Source: Aquilaria yunnanensis (lineage: Eukaryota > Streptophyta > Magnoliopsida > Malvales > Thymelaeaceae). Taken from it: a stretch of 64,000 nucleotides of DNA. Below are positions 12,308 through 24,954 of the stretch, piece by piece; position 1 is the first letter of the stretch, and each line of letters starts with the position of its first letter. The stretch covers positions 71,268,001 through 71,332,000 of the forward strand of contig CM077599.1 in assembly GCA_039654915.1 (NCBI GenBank), written 5' to 3'. The position numbers and the translations under genes were made by a program. The notes below the pieces were generated by a model. The model was given only the letters and a program-made list of their open reading frames with translations. It had not been told where the DNA came from and did no database searches.

Positions 12308-15300
12308 ATGGAGGAGTCACATTGGAGCTCCCAGAAAGGTAATGAAGACGATTCTTTGTCGTCCTCGTCGACACTCTCACCATCATCTTCTTCTTCCTCT
12401 TCAACGTCTTGCTACCGTGGCGCCGTTGCGGCTCTCGAATGGTCGCTGCATCGACCGGAAAACCGAGGGATGTTGGAGGATATCCAACGGCTGAGGTTTG
12501 TCGGTGATACCAGCTGGGTGGACGTCGAGGCCCGGTTCAACCGGTTGTCCACCAACCGGAACCAGCTTGAACCGGCTGTGAAGTGGACAGATTTCGTTTA
12601 TTGCATAGGTGAAACTATTTTCTATTTCTATGTATATCCATATACAATATCAAATTGTTAGACGCACATAAATTTTTATAAAAAATTGTTTCATATAGCT
12701 TTCTTTTTCATATGCATAAACAAACTATAAACCCACACTTCGTTTCAACATAAAAAATTTTACTAGTTAAATTAGTTACGATTTTGTAAAATAATAACGT
12801 AATTCCTCTGTCTCATTTTTTTAATGAAATGTTTAGCTTTGTCACAAAGATTAAAAAAGAGAAAAAATTCGTATGTTCTTTCTGTTTTTACCTTTCATTT
12901 TTTATACGTAAATAAAAAAAGATGAAAAAAATAGATATTAAGATAATAGTTTGAAAGTTATAATATGATACAGCAATTTACTAAACATAAAAAAATTACT
13001 AAATTTTGGGGTTGATTAAAATAGAATATGTTAGATCTTTTTTCAGACAGAGAAGGTATAGCATTCTTACATTGGTGCCGTGCATTTTGGGAACGCTTGA
13101 AGTTATAACACATAATTTTGGTTGTTTGTCTTGTAATACTATATTGGTTTTAAAATGCTTTTAAACTCTTAAAATTAGTAGTAACACTCCAATAGTTTAA
13201 ATATTAGAAATGTATTTAATTATTCTATATAGTTTTCTTACTTTATGATCATGTTAATTTCTAGGAATGCAACAGTTACCAGAATTTGCGAATGAGCTAT
13301 TAAGGGCACTAAGAGGAGTGAGGGAGTGGAAACAGCCCATTACCAAGAAACAGCTTCATGATTACTGGCTCTGCCTCACAAATCCAAGCTTTGAGGGAAG
13401 AGCACAATTATTTTTTGACATGTAATAAAATTATAAATTGATATTTTTATTTCATTTTGAATTTTTTTTTAGTAATTATCAAATTGGTTTTGCTATCTCA
13501 TCACCTAAATTGGTTACCTATTTCTTCTTTCCCAGGTTGGATAGAGACATGGACGGAAGAGTTACTGAGAAGGATTTGAAGCAGGTGAAATTTTGGCTGT
13601 CACAAAATTTTCTGAAAAAAAAAAAGTATACTTGATGAGCTTTATCGGGGCTCAAATGTCATGTTTAAAGATTTGGGTTACTGAATTGGCTCATAGCCTT
13701 AAATATCTGTCCTTATAAATTGGTGCTGTAATTTTTGGGCATAGGCAATTTTGGTGAGTGCTTCCGCAAATAAGATATGGATGACAAGAGAGGATGCTGA
13801 ATCACATGCTTCTCTTATCATGGAATCTGAAGACACTGAAAATCGAGGCTGCATTGAGGTACTCCATCTTTTCCTTTTTGTTCAATTAGGCCCCGTGGTT
13901 ATCTTTTGCTTTATTTGGTTTAGTTTTATTTCATTCAGAAGTTTGTCTCCTAATGGTATGATTAGGTGTTATATAAATGGTGATTCTGTCGTTGTAATTA
14001 AGTGTTTTTGACATTTGAAAGAAATAATGCACCTTAGGCTTATAGGAAAATAATTTTTTCCATAGCAATAAATTTAAGTAGCAATTAGATAAAGGTCAAC
14101 TCTAGTATAACTTTTATTGACTTTTCTTCGAGGAAAAACTAAAACATATATATTTTTATTTTTATCAACTTTTTTTGAATTTATTTTAATGTTTAATGTT
14201 AGATAAAGCACTTAATAGCTAAACTATTTGATTTATCATATGCACATGAAAACTATCCATATGCATCGTTTAATTATAAGTTAATTACATCAACCTCAAG
14301 ATAAAGAAATCTTGAAATTATCAATTCTTTATAAGGAATTTTTACATATGACTGATGTGATTTTGTGTTTGTTGAAAATTTGTGGGTGAAATATAAATTT
14401 GGTCCTTTAACTTTGAAGTTCATCCTAAAGTAGTCTCTTAACTATAAAGGTGCATATTTAAGTTGGGCCAGGGAACTTTAATAGGTTATTTTAGAGGTAA
14501 GTGACTACTTTAGGATGAACCTTAAAATTTGGGGACCAAATTTGGATTTAAACCAAAATTTGTTAACACGAACTAGTGGATGTTAGTAATTGATTTTAAA
14601 AGAGTTAACACCAGTTTTAGGCGTGTTAGTCATTATCACAGTCTATCACCTAGTCATCGCTCATAATTTTTTCATGTTGATTTATAGCATAATTTCTAAT
14701 TCAAAGTTTTGCATCAAATCATTCAATTGTATATAACTATCCAGCTTGAAATAAATTTGCATGATTAACATTCTAGCTAGATATGGATTAATTTTAGTTA
14801 TGATTTTTTTATCCTTTCAAAACCACTTACATAATCTTTTTGTAATTCGTGTTAGATTTTCTTTTAGTTTGGTATTCAGAATTACAATGTAAAAAAAAGT
14901 TATAAGAAGAATCCTATTTATAAGTTTACCTTAAACCCCACCCTCTCCAACATAAGCCACCATTTTACTGCAAAGAGGAGAAATATCCTGCACAAATCAC
15001 AATTTGAACCCTAGCCGATAATAGATTAAAATTGATTAATGTGCCATCAAATTTTTAAACAGATTCATTGTGATAATAAACACATGGGGGGCATCCCACA
15101 CTACGTAGTGGAAGGGAAAAAGTGTAAAGGGGCACGGCTCTTCAACCCCTAACTCAAGTTTGAGCCTCCTTTTCTTCCTTTCCTTCAACCCTTAACATTT
15201 TATTTAAGGTTATCAAAGTCAGGTTTCTACCTAAAGTCATTTTAATTTTTCTATAGTTATAAAGTTATAAAAAGTCATAGAATTATAAGATTCTACAGAA

Positions 15301-18263
15301 AAAGTTCTCGGAAAAAGATGAAAAGAATATAATCATTTAAATTATCTTATAAAGTTCATATTGCACAACAATTTTTACTTACTAATACTCTAATACTATA
15401 AAAAATTTATTGTCATAAAAATACAACACAAGAAACAAGTTCTATAATCCAAATTCATAATGAGAAGCAAAGAACATCTTAATCATCTTGATTCATGACC
15501 GGTGGAAGTATTAGTATTATCATCTCCAAAATTCATATATTCATATTTTTCTTTTGCCAATACATTATTTGATAGGTCAAACTGATATATATGCAAACAT
15601 TTGTACTAACATCTATATTTACATCTACATAAATTTGATAATTAATGTTATCAAATTTATACTGAAAAAGAGTGACTAAGTGACATAAAGAGTCTGAAAA
15701 AAAAAAGTGATGATTTGGATTTTATTTTTCGGTTATCTTTAAGTTTATTTTTTGTTTTAACTCTAAATGGGTTGAATTTGATTGCATAAAGATTAAGTTG
15801 AATAATAGATTACTATATTATCATTTTGCTTCTTCAAGAAATTAAATATATTTTCAGTTTGTTATCATTTTTTGCCAATTTCAGTAAATTTGATAATAAT
15901 AATAATGTAAAAACGTAAAGTACTAAAAATTTTAAGTTTTTAAGACTAACATTGAGACTATCCGTTTCTACTTAGATATAAGTTTCTATTAAAATTTGAA
16001 ACGTTTTTATTTTCAAAGTTGTAAAACTGTAAGCATCTAATTAAGACTCAAGTAGGCTTTTTATTGTGAACCTATGTGCAGATGTACATAGTGCCCAACA
16101 ATGGCTACGGTAACAAACAAGCCATCAAGCCTAGCCTGCTTGTGATTCCAATTGACAAAATTGCCGCTCCATTATCAATTGCCCTCTGCCTCCTATCTTG
16201 CATTCTTCACTAGTTCATTGGAATCTTTCCATGACCTCCTCCGAAACACTTCCATGACATATTAATTAATTATAAAATGATTATTAGCATAGTAAAAATA
16301 AAAAATGATTATTAGCATATTTATTTAGAAACTTTGATTTATTTTTTTAGACACTTTTAAATTTGAAGCTAACAATTTTTTTTTTTTTTGCATATTGTTA
16401 TAGTCACTTTTACATTTTCCATTAGACCTTTTTTTTTATTTTTATTCCGAAACTTTTGTTTATTGTTTCAGATACTTTCAATTTTTTTAAGATCAATTAT
16501 TTGTATATTACTTTAGACATATTTACATATTTTTGTAAAGATTTTAACATATTTATTCAAACATTTTTACATGTCATATTTAGACACTTTGATTTATTTT
16601 TTCAGACACTTTTAAATTTAAAGCTAACAGTTTTTCTACATATTATTATAGTCATTTTTACATTTTGTGCCAGACACTCTTTCATATTTGTTCAAACATT
16701 TTTATTTATTACTTCAGATATTTTTATTTTTTGAAGATCAATTATTTACATATTATTTAGACATTTTTATGTATAGTTATGAATGCTTTAACATATTTAT
16801 TCAAACGTTTTACATATCATATTTTGGAAGAGAAATGAGTGCCTACAATAGAGATGTAGGTTTATTTTGTATACCAAAATTAATTTTAATTATATTTTTG
16901 TTAATTTATAAGAAGAAGTATTTTTATTATTTTGTACTAATACTGTGATTAGAAACAAAGTATAAATTAATTAGAAAAATTAGAAGCTAAGTTATGAGGC
17001 AAATCGTTCAACAAGAACAAGAAAGCATAAAAAAAAAATATATGATTGAGTTTATCAATGTACCATCGGGTGAGAAAAGGGAGAATATCTTAACGCCCAA
17101 ACCAGGGTCACCTAACTAGGAAGCAAAATGTTGATCCAGCTAGCCGCTTGGGGTGTGGTTCCTTACCCGGTGGCGGCGAAATGGAATCATCAAAGCCAAA
17201 GAGTTTCCAAATGAGTTTGGGGAAAGTGATTGAGAAGAAGTTGCGGGGTTGATCGGGGGAGTGAGAGTGCATGAATAAGTCGATGGAGGCGCATGCGGAG
17301 GCAATCTGGGAAGGGGTGATGGAGGAGAGAACAACAACAACGAGGTCCTAAGATCGGGAGAGGGAATTGACGGTGTAAGAGTAAGGGACCATGGAAAGAT
17401 CGCAATCTTGATTGAGGGATCAAAGTTTTGGAACAAGCAATGAAAACATGATACAGCATTTCTCAGCTAGTAAGGGATTGAAGTTTTGCAAGATTGTGTT
17501 TCTTCTTTCCTTGTAAGGGGTGAAAAATTACCTACTATGCCTAATTAGATATATGTTCACAACAATCTTACTACAAATTAACTCGGGCTTTGATAATCAT
17601 GCTTTTACTTGATAAGCAGCTAGTAAGGAATCGAAGTTTTGGTTTGGAAGATTGTGTTTCTTCCTTGCTAGTAAGGGGTAAAATTAAAAAATTATCTACT
17701 ATATCCAATTAGATATATATTGACAATATAGCCTTAGTACAAGTTAAGTCAGGGCTTAGATAATTACGAGGTTAAAAGACCTGCGCGTTGCGACGGATAT
17801 ATAATATCAAAATATTAAGAAAAATAAAAATCAAGAAAAGTAATAAAAATAGTTTGGGTGCCCAAAGAGAATATGTAAAAACCTTATGTATTTAGAGTTT
17901 AACAATTAACTCAGAAAAAGTTAAGAAAAAAAAGCTCTATTTCACTAAAAAAAATAAATAAACCAGGATGACCAATGTTTTAGTTTACAAAACAACACAC
18001 CATAAAAAAAAAAAAAAAAGAACCAAGAGATTAAACAAAAACACTAAAATTAAGTAGTTACTAAGTTTAGGGTCCAAAGTATCAAGCTGATCAAAATTGT
18101 GGCCTAATATGAGAAATGGAAACAATGTAGGGACTGGAAATGCGTTTCACCAAAACAAAACGTGAAACAGAATGAAAGTGGAAGAATGTCAAGAAAGGCC
18201 CTTAAAAAGCTACTTTATTTCCGAAAAGCTAAACCAAACTTCTAAACAAAGCAATCACGTCCA

Positions 18264-18296
<33 letters not shown>

Positions 18297-21200
18297 CCCT
18301 CCGTCCCAAATAAGTTGAAACATTTGTCTGAGTACGGAGATTAAGGTGTATGTAATTTGTGTTAATTTTTTATATAGTAAAATTTTAAATAATGATTAAA
18401 AAAGAAAATATTCTTTTTTGGGTTTTGTGTAGTGAGAGATTAAGTGGATATTAAAAAAAGAGTCTTTATTATGTAGTGAGAGATTGAGTAGATATTAAAA
18501 AAAGAGTCTTTATTGGGTTTTGTGTAAAAGGATTATTTAATTGTTTAAACTTTTCCAAAAGAGGAAACATTTCAACCTTTTGGGACATCCTAAAAAGAAA
18601 TATGTTTCAAGTAAACTGGGACGGAGAGAGTAATAAATAGCCGAACCAGTCCAAAACCAAGGGACAAAACCGGAAAGACACTATTTCCTATTGTTCAAAT
18701 AAACAGTAACCCAAAAACGGGTTTTAGTATATAGTATAATAATGTTTTTACTTGTAATATAAAATTCTATTAAAAAACAAAAACATGGCGGGGATATATA
18801 ATAATACTACCGTTTGTATGTGTAGACTTCCCAACTGGGAAGGCTCTTACTGGCAAGCCTTGCAGAATGCTCCCCTGCAACTCCGCCGCGTCGGGAAGAT
18901 AGACGGTCACCGAGGGCGGAAATGATGCTCCGGTCTCGGTGGCGGCGAGCCTGGGTGATATCTCTCTGGGCGGTGGCTTGCGCGGCGCTTTTCACGTGGA
19001 AGTTCGTGCAGTACAGGCACCGGAAGGCATTCCAAGTGATGGGGTATTGCCTCTCCACCGCCAAGGGAGCCGCCGAGACCCTCAAGCTCAACATGGCTCT
19101 TATTCTCCTCCCCGTTTCTCGCAACACCATCACCTGGCTCCGCAACCATCGTCGTCTCACCTCTTTCGTCCCCTTCAACGACAACATCAATTTTCACAAG
19201 GTAATTAACATTTGATCTTTCATATAAGTCCGTGTCTACTTAATTGCATCACATTATAGTTCATATATGTTTGGTCAAGTTTCTTCAACAAATATATTTA
19301 GACCCAGATGAACTATTAAGAAATTCGCCTTCCCTTTCAGTGTGATCGACCCGGGCATACAAGTGTTACCCCAAATGAACTATTAAGGAATACGATTCAA
19401 ATGAATTGCAATCAAATTTAAGCCGTGCCCCTGTTGGGTTCCTACAAGTTTTGCATCCACAGATTGCATACTTATAATATGGAATCTATAAAATGATTTT
19501 GTAGTTGTTTTGCTTCTCTATTAACAACTTTGTGGTAACTGTTTCTCTTTATTGCTTATGTTCTTTTGTTTCTTTCTGTTTCTATTGATTTGTAGTTGGT
19601 TGCAGGAGGCATAGTGATTGGTGTAATTCTACATGGTGGCACACACCTAGCCTGTGATTTCCCAAGAATCAGTGCATCTAACAGTTCAGTCTTCCAACAA
19701 ACTATAGCAGCTAGATTTGATTATCGTCAGCCATCATACATACAAATATTGGACACAACAGAGGTCGTGACAGGGATTGCCATGGTTGTGCTAATGGCTG
19801 TAGCGTTTTCACTGGCAACAAGGTGGCCACGCCGGCAGTCTCCATCACTCCCGAGGTCTGTCCGAAAGTTCACCGGGTATAACACCTTCTGGTACTCGCA
19901 CCACCTCTTCATTCTCGTCTATGCTTTGCTCATTGTCCACTCCATGTTCCTCTTCCTAACAGATAGCCTGGTTGAGAAAACTGTAAGCCTGCAGGTTTCC
20001 TTTCTACATAAAAGCTAATAAAGTTATGTCCAGGTGATATTTTCAGTTAGCATAATGTTAAGAATCATGTTCTGTAGACATGGATGTACATTGCCATTCC
20101 CGTTCTGCTATATGCTGGAGAGCGGATTTTTCGAGCCGTAAGATCAGGTCTCTATGAGGTGAAGATTTTGAAGGTATATAAGTTAGTATCAGCTATTTTC
20201 AGGTATACTCGAAGATCTTACAGCAGCCTTGATTTCACGTCACCTCTTATAATTTGTATTTGTTTTCTATGAAATTCAGGCACACATATATCCTGGAAAA
20301 GTTTTATCCCTCAAATTGCAAAAACCAGATGGGTTTAGTCACAGAAGTGGCATGTATGTGTTTATACAATGCCCGCAGATTTCACCCTTTGAATGGTAGG
20401 CCTTGTCTTGTTATTAACTTTCTCATTGATGTCCAGGGAAACCGTATTCTAGCTAAGGAATAAAAACTAATTGATCTCCCTAAAGACATGAGACACCAAT
20501 CACAAGTCAAATTCTTTAACAAGCTGATTAACTTTAAGCAATTAAGATGGATAGAAGCCTTACTCTACTTGATTCCTCCTGATTTGAAGCATTAGGTTGA
20601 AATGATACACTTGTCCAGATTAGGTATAAATTGGTTTGCATTTTGGATGGGTACCTACTATATCCTTGAGCGCCCAACTACTTTCAGGCACCCATTTTCC
20701 CTAACTTCTGGACCAAGAGATGAGTTACTGAGTGTACATATAAGAAGTCTCGGCGACTGGAGCTATCAGCTGCACGGTCTTTTTCAGGAGGTGAAATTTG
20801 GTTAAACTAAAGGCTTGGGTTGTGCAATCAGATATTTGAAAGACTGATTACATGTAACAAATTGTAATCTGTTTTTGCAGGCTACTTTGACAAGAGCAAA
20901 CTGGTATCCAAAAATTTACATTGATGGACCATATGGTGCAGCTTCTCAAGACCATGTCAAATATGATGTAATCATGATGGTTGGCCTTGGCATCGGAGCC
21001 ACTCCATTCATCAGCATCCTCAAGGATATTGCCACTAGTTTCCAAACACTCAACAACCATAACGTAAACTAGCTTTGGCCCTTTTCCGTGCAGGCTAATC
21101 TGCATCAGAAATCTGAGTTGGTCCATTTTTAGGTTGGGTACTAAGGCAAAGCATTATGTGCAGGCAGATTATGAGGAATGTGCCTGCAGTGCTAGACGTC

Positions 21201-22077
21201 CATTAAAGGCTTATTTCTATTGGGTCACGAGGGAACAAAGCTCGTTTGAGTGGTTTAAGGATGTCATGAAGGAAATAGCACCAACTAACCAAAAGCAGGT
21301 ACTGGCTTAAGAATCCACTTCCAGAAGTATGGAGCATTCTTCTATTCTACATACAACTGATGATTGCCACCTTCTGCTTATGCATTTAAATGTTTTTTCT
21401 GCACTTGTCATGAGGTGTGATGGTAATGTCTTTATTTTCCTGCTGTAGACTGAAGTAGAGGTGTTCAACTTCCTAACAAGTGCACATCAAGAAGGGGATG
21501 CCCGCTCTGCCCTCATCAGTGTTATACAAGCCTTATGTTTTGCCAAGCACAGGATCGACATTGTCTCTCAAACTCCGGTGAGTCTGGAATGAAATCCCAG
21601 CTATTGGATCCATATTTTACGAATTAGTTTTAGATTGGATGCTTAAACACAATATTAGAGCTTGATCGTATAGTTCCTCCACCTATCTCAGTTTTGTAGA
21701 CGTCCTGCTGCCATAAAAATTGCACTTGTTCTGTCTGCTATCTATGAGCTTCATACACTTAAATGTACCTAACTCACAGGTCCACACCTATTTTGGGCGA
21801 CCGAATTGGTTCAGCATCTTCTCAAAGATGGCACAGAGACATAGAGGGACTCGGATCGGTAAGAAAAACCTCTGTTATACACCCGATATTAGTTCAACGG
21901 AGGTCCAAACTGAACTCTCCACTTTGGTGGATATGAGAATGTGTCTTGCACATACTTTGGTGGATAGGTGTGTTCTACTGCGGCCCATCAGGAGTAGCAA
22001 GCGAGTTGGAGAAGTTGTGCACCAAGTTTTCCACTACAACGATTACCAGATTTGTGTTTCACAAGGAGAATTATTAG
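12308..22077 (+). CDS. RBOH: Respiratory burst oxidase homologue (plant NADPH oxidase), 14 exons
   Basis: It transfers electrons from cytosolic NADPH through FAD and two haems to oxygen, making superoxide outside the plasma membrane. Exons by splice sites and phase: 12308-12608, 13265-13421, 13536-13584, 13745-13858, 18826-19200, 19596-19982, 20078-20173, 20280-20395, 20688-20790, 20881-21063, 21164-21298, 21449-21577, 21780-21858, 21968-22077. This gives 777 residues with all introns GT-AG. N-terminal oxidase domain is about 70-150. An EF-hand loop [12 protein letters not shown] is at 155-166. The first membrane helix is about 250-265. Haem histidines are H331, H345, H434 and H447, with the 14 and 13 spacing known for NOX enzymes. 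FAD motif HPFSLTS is 533-539, NADPH motif GLGIGATPF is 601-609, and VFYCG is 743-747. The N-terminus is Ser-rich and short, and the linker before helix 1 is short (family usually about 820-950 residues). Exon 5's first 30 codons are the least certain part. I cannot assign the paralogue. Confidence 0.95.
14397..14542. mobile_element. Small foldback element (MITE-like) in RBOH intron 4
   Basis: The arms 14397-14437 and 14502-14542 are near-perfect reverse complements; for example catcctaaagtagtc pairs with gactactttaggatg. They enclose a ~65 bp spacer. The total of ~146 bp and the strong hairpin fit a MITE, but no clear target duplication is visible. Confidence 0.6.
16323..16820. repeat. AT-rich tandem duplication, period about 255 bp
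   Basis: Copy 1 (16323-16577) and copy 2 (16578-~16820) share long matching stretches such as gacacttttaaattt, agatcaattattt and acatatttattcaaac. Repeated tttagacattttt-like motifs run through both. The open frames across it are low-complexity artefacts. Confidence 0.65.
17467..17770. repeat. Tandem duplication of about 155 bp
   Basis: Two adjacent copies, 17467-17620 and 17621-17770, each start ctagtaaggra and contain aagattgtgtttcttc followed by an aattagatatat segment. They are diverged by substitutions and small indels. Confidence 0.65.
18265..18293. repeat. ATA trinucleotide microsatellite
   Basis: An uninterrupted run of ATA repeats directly abuts the left end of the Stowaway MITE. 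Confidence 0.9.
18295..18630. mobile_element. Stowaway-type MITE (Tc1/mariner) in RBOH intron 4
   Basis: The left end reads CTCCCTCCGTCCCAAATAAG and the right end, reverse complemented, reads CTCTCTCCGTCCCAGTTTAC. Both continue to ttgaaacat, giving a ~29 bp imperfect inverted repeat. A TA dinucleotide flanks each end (18293-18294 and 18631-18632), the usual Stowaway target duplication. At 336 bp it has no coding capacity. Inside, a segment containing gagagatt..gatattaaaaaaagagtcttt occurs twice in tandem. It lies about 195 bp before exon 5. Confidence 0.92.
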
Positions 22078-23579
22078 AGATTTGTTCATCTTGTTCTCTT
22101 CAAGCTCAAGCGACCAAGGTTCAACCAGGAAGTGCCGAAGTGTATAATATTACGTAGAATGATGTGTAGAAACATCGTATAGGAGCAGTTGGCACTTGGA
22201 AGTACCCGTTGCGTACATGAAAAGGGAAAAGAAAAAAAAAAGAAAGAAAAGAACAAGTCATAAGATGGTAAATGTGTATAAAGATGGTTGTTGTAGTCGT
22301 ATATGAAAAAGAGAAAAAAAAAAAAAATCATAAGATGGTTGTTGTAGTTAAGGTTCTGATCAGAATTGGGATTTTAAAAGGAACCGCTGTTGGTTTTCTA
22401 TGAATTGAAGTTGAGGAATTAAATCAAATCATTATTGAAATCTTAGAATATAATGGAATCATTTTTGGCCTAAAGCCTTTTTTGCCCCTGAACTTTGCTA
22501 AGTCTGACCTTTTACCCCTTAATTTTGACTCGGTTCGACTCGCCCCTTAAACTTTACAAATTGGTATTTTTTACCCCTTAGTCCAATTAAATGAAGAATG
22601 CGTACTAAAATAAAAATAAAAGAAAAATTAATCTGCCATCACATCAGCCAATTCATCAATGTTTTCAAAACAAGGCAATTTTTCCATAAATGTTTTTGAA
22701 ACAGACATATTTGCCATTAAGTTTGACACTAGTGATAGTGGCGACATCCAAGAAAGGTGAATGAAGTAGGAGGTTGTCCAATGATGGTGGATCACGCACG
22801 ATACATGACAAGCAACAATTGACCAACAATTATGCGGGCAAGCAACAATTGCCTAGTAATTAATGCCACTGAAGTTGAGCAAATACATAAGTTTGGGTTA
22901 CTATAGTTAGGGTTCTAGGACTGAGAATGCGGCGATTGTGTAAGTAAGTTGAGGGGAAATTATGGTGAAAGAATTCACCAGTGCACTTCTTTGGTCTTCC
23001 ATTTCCAACGGGTTAAGAAAGACAAGTTGGAGATAGTGGCTTTGATGTTAGAGATGAAAAATTAAAATAAAAAATAGAAAAAAATACAACTTGAGTGACT
23101 ATACAATAAATTTTTATTTTTACCATTTCCACTTGTGTCTCCACATGTGCTCTACATCAACAAAATACTGGCACTTCATCACTCTGTCAGCATGTCTTGA
23201 TATGTCATTAACCGCAGTAGCAAATCTGCCACTTTAAAAAATGTTAGTAGCAAATTTCTTTGAAATAGAACTTTAGTGACAAAACTATTCTGAGCCCTAT
23301 ACTTTAGTGGCAACATCATCTCTTTTACCATATGAAAAGTGTGAAATATGTTAGTGAAAAAGCCACAATTTGTGAATGAAAACAACAGATACATGGAACT
23401 AAATATCCTATTCTATCTAGAAAGTCTTATCATCTCTTACGTATCATGGTTCAATATAATCGAGTTTTCAACTCATTTATTTATTTTTGGTCCAAGCACG
23501 GCCATTTGTCTTCTTTTTTGAAGAAACGAAAAATTAACAAGCTATATATATTTTTAAAGCATCTTTAATAAAAATAATT
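22078..23579. other. RBOH 3' flank with orphan transposon-terminus-like sequence
   Basis: A-rich runs lie at 22228-22250 and 22313-22327. The segment 22470-22590 (ttttgcccctgaactttgct and similar phrases) resembles the end of a Mutator-like element, but I find no inverted partner. The segment 23180-23345 reads, on the - strand, like the sequence at 51400-51540 (shared gccac..aa and ctaacatttt phrases), so it may be an orphan Mutator-like end. No gene is seen. Confidence 0.4.
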
Positions 23580-24699
23580 GGGAAAAGTCTCAATTTTGTC
23601 ATTAATGTTTCAGGTTGAGCACAGATCTGCCAGTATAGGTTTTTTTACCCTAATCTCCCAGTAATGTTTTAAAAAAGGCCGACTATACCACTAAAGTTTC
23701 AAATTGATGGTAGATATACCATTGCTCGTTAAAAAGTTAATGAAAAATGTTAAAAGTAACAAGTTTTAAAATTTTGGGATGATAATACAAGTTTTAACAA
23801 ACTTCACGGATCATAGGTAATTAGACTATCTCTCTCTGAAATCTCAACCAGCCACCATCGCTACCGTCTGAAGCTTGTTCTACTATTGTCTATTGTGGCA
23901 AATGATAAAAAATTTCCAAATGTTTTTAGCGTCTTGATATGGATTTTTCCAGAAGCTGAGAGAGCTCCTATTCTTGTCATGCTAAAGGTCCAAATGCATT
24001 GCAGCAACTGCCTTGAGAGAAATCTGCAAAATGTGTTCTCGATTTTCCATGTAAGAAGCTGATTTGCAAATTTCTAGACATTTTTCCCTAATTGGTTTTG
24101 CATTTCACTTCATTTCTAATTCGGAGGTTCAATTCTATCTCCTTTCAAGTGTGAAAATGGAGGCAGAGCTTAATTGAATGAATCCTTTTGTAATTTGAGA
24201 GAATTTTGCAATGCAAAGTCAACACTAAGATCAAACTCGTCTCCCCTCCGGTAACCCACTGTCAAAAATCCTGGGCTCAACTCCAGTAACCCACCATCGA
24301 ATTCTAAGCTTCCTTTGGTTTGTGGGCGGGATTGTGGCAATAAATATTGCTATAAGAGCTAGCTTTCTCCATCAAAAGTTCAAGGGAAAATCGTACTTTG
24401 CTATAATGCAATAGTGGGGATGGGAAGCGCATTAAAACTTGTTGGTGGGTGAGCCTGCAAGGAACAACGATACATCAATTTGTAAATATTTCAAAGGTCC
24501 TGATATTTTCTGAAAGATACGTAATAATCTCAAGATTTTAAAATATACTATTTTTTTTCCATTTCCCATTATTTCTTAAAGAATAGTGGCATATTTGAGG
24601 CAATTTTAAAACTTTAGTGGGAAATTGGGTTTAAAAAAAGCTATAGTGGTAGATTTGTGACCAAACCTAGACATTAATGACAAATTTGAGATTTTTTCC
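23580..24699. mobile_element. Non-autonomous Mutator-like element, about 1.1 kb
   Basis: The left end (gggaaaagtctcaattttgtc from 23580) and the reverse complement of the right end (ggaaaaaatctcaaatttgtc from 24699) begin an inverted repeat of roughly 120 bp that shares many phrases, such as cattaatgt, ctaccactata / ctgccagtata and tttaaaa. The flanks aaaataatt and aataataat are too simple to prove a 9-bp target duplication. There is no transposase; short open frames inside show no domain. Confidence 0.7.
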
Positions 24700-24954
24700 A
24701 ATAATAATACTAAAATTTCATTCTTTTTTTATGAAGTAGTAACAAACTAATAATAACAAGGTCATGAAACCTAAAAATTAGAAAAAAAAAATTAAAAGGG
24801 TGCCAACTGGCGCAAGGAAGAGCGTACATCTTTTTTTTTTTTTTCCTAGATTTTCAATTTTCACATGAATTAATAATGCAATTAACGAAGGATATACGTG
24901 TGTGTATCGGAAAGCTGATATTAATATAATGTGGGTTGAAGATGGAGGAATTAA

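Larger units (their letters stand above)
13859..18825 (+). other. Intron 4 of the RBOH gene (about 5 kb)
   Basis: It is phase 0, with donor GAG|GTACTC and acceptor GTGTAG|ACTTCC. It is larger than all the other introns of the gene together and holds a foldback MITE, two tandem duplications, a GC-richer unknown block (17040-17460) and a Stowaway MITE. The stretch near 16085-16260 has a short open frame with no recognisable domain. No other exon is needed, because phase and family alignment join exon 4 directly to exon 5. Confidence 0.8.

Noticed and set aside
16456..16948. Two overlapping Phe/Ile-rich open frames
   Set aside because: They lie in an AT-rich tandem duplication inside an RBOH intron and have no domain.
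17140..17459. Pro/Ser-rich open frames on the - strand
   Set aside because: Two frames overlap in a GC-rich intronic block with no recognisable domain; I list the block only as unknown.
18807..19208. Several open frames on both strands around exon 5 of RBOH
   Set aside because: They are shadows of the GC-rich coding exon; only the + strand frame matches the family.
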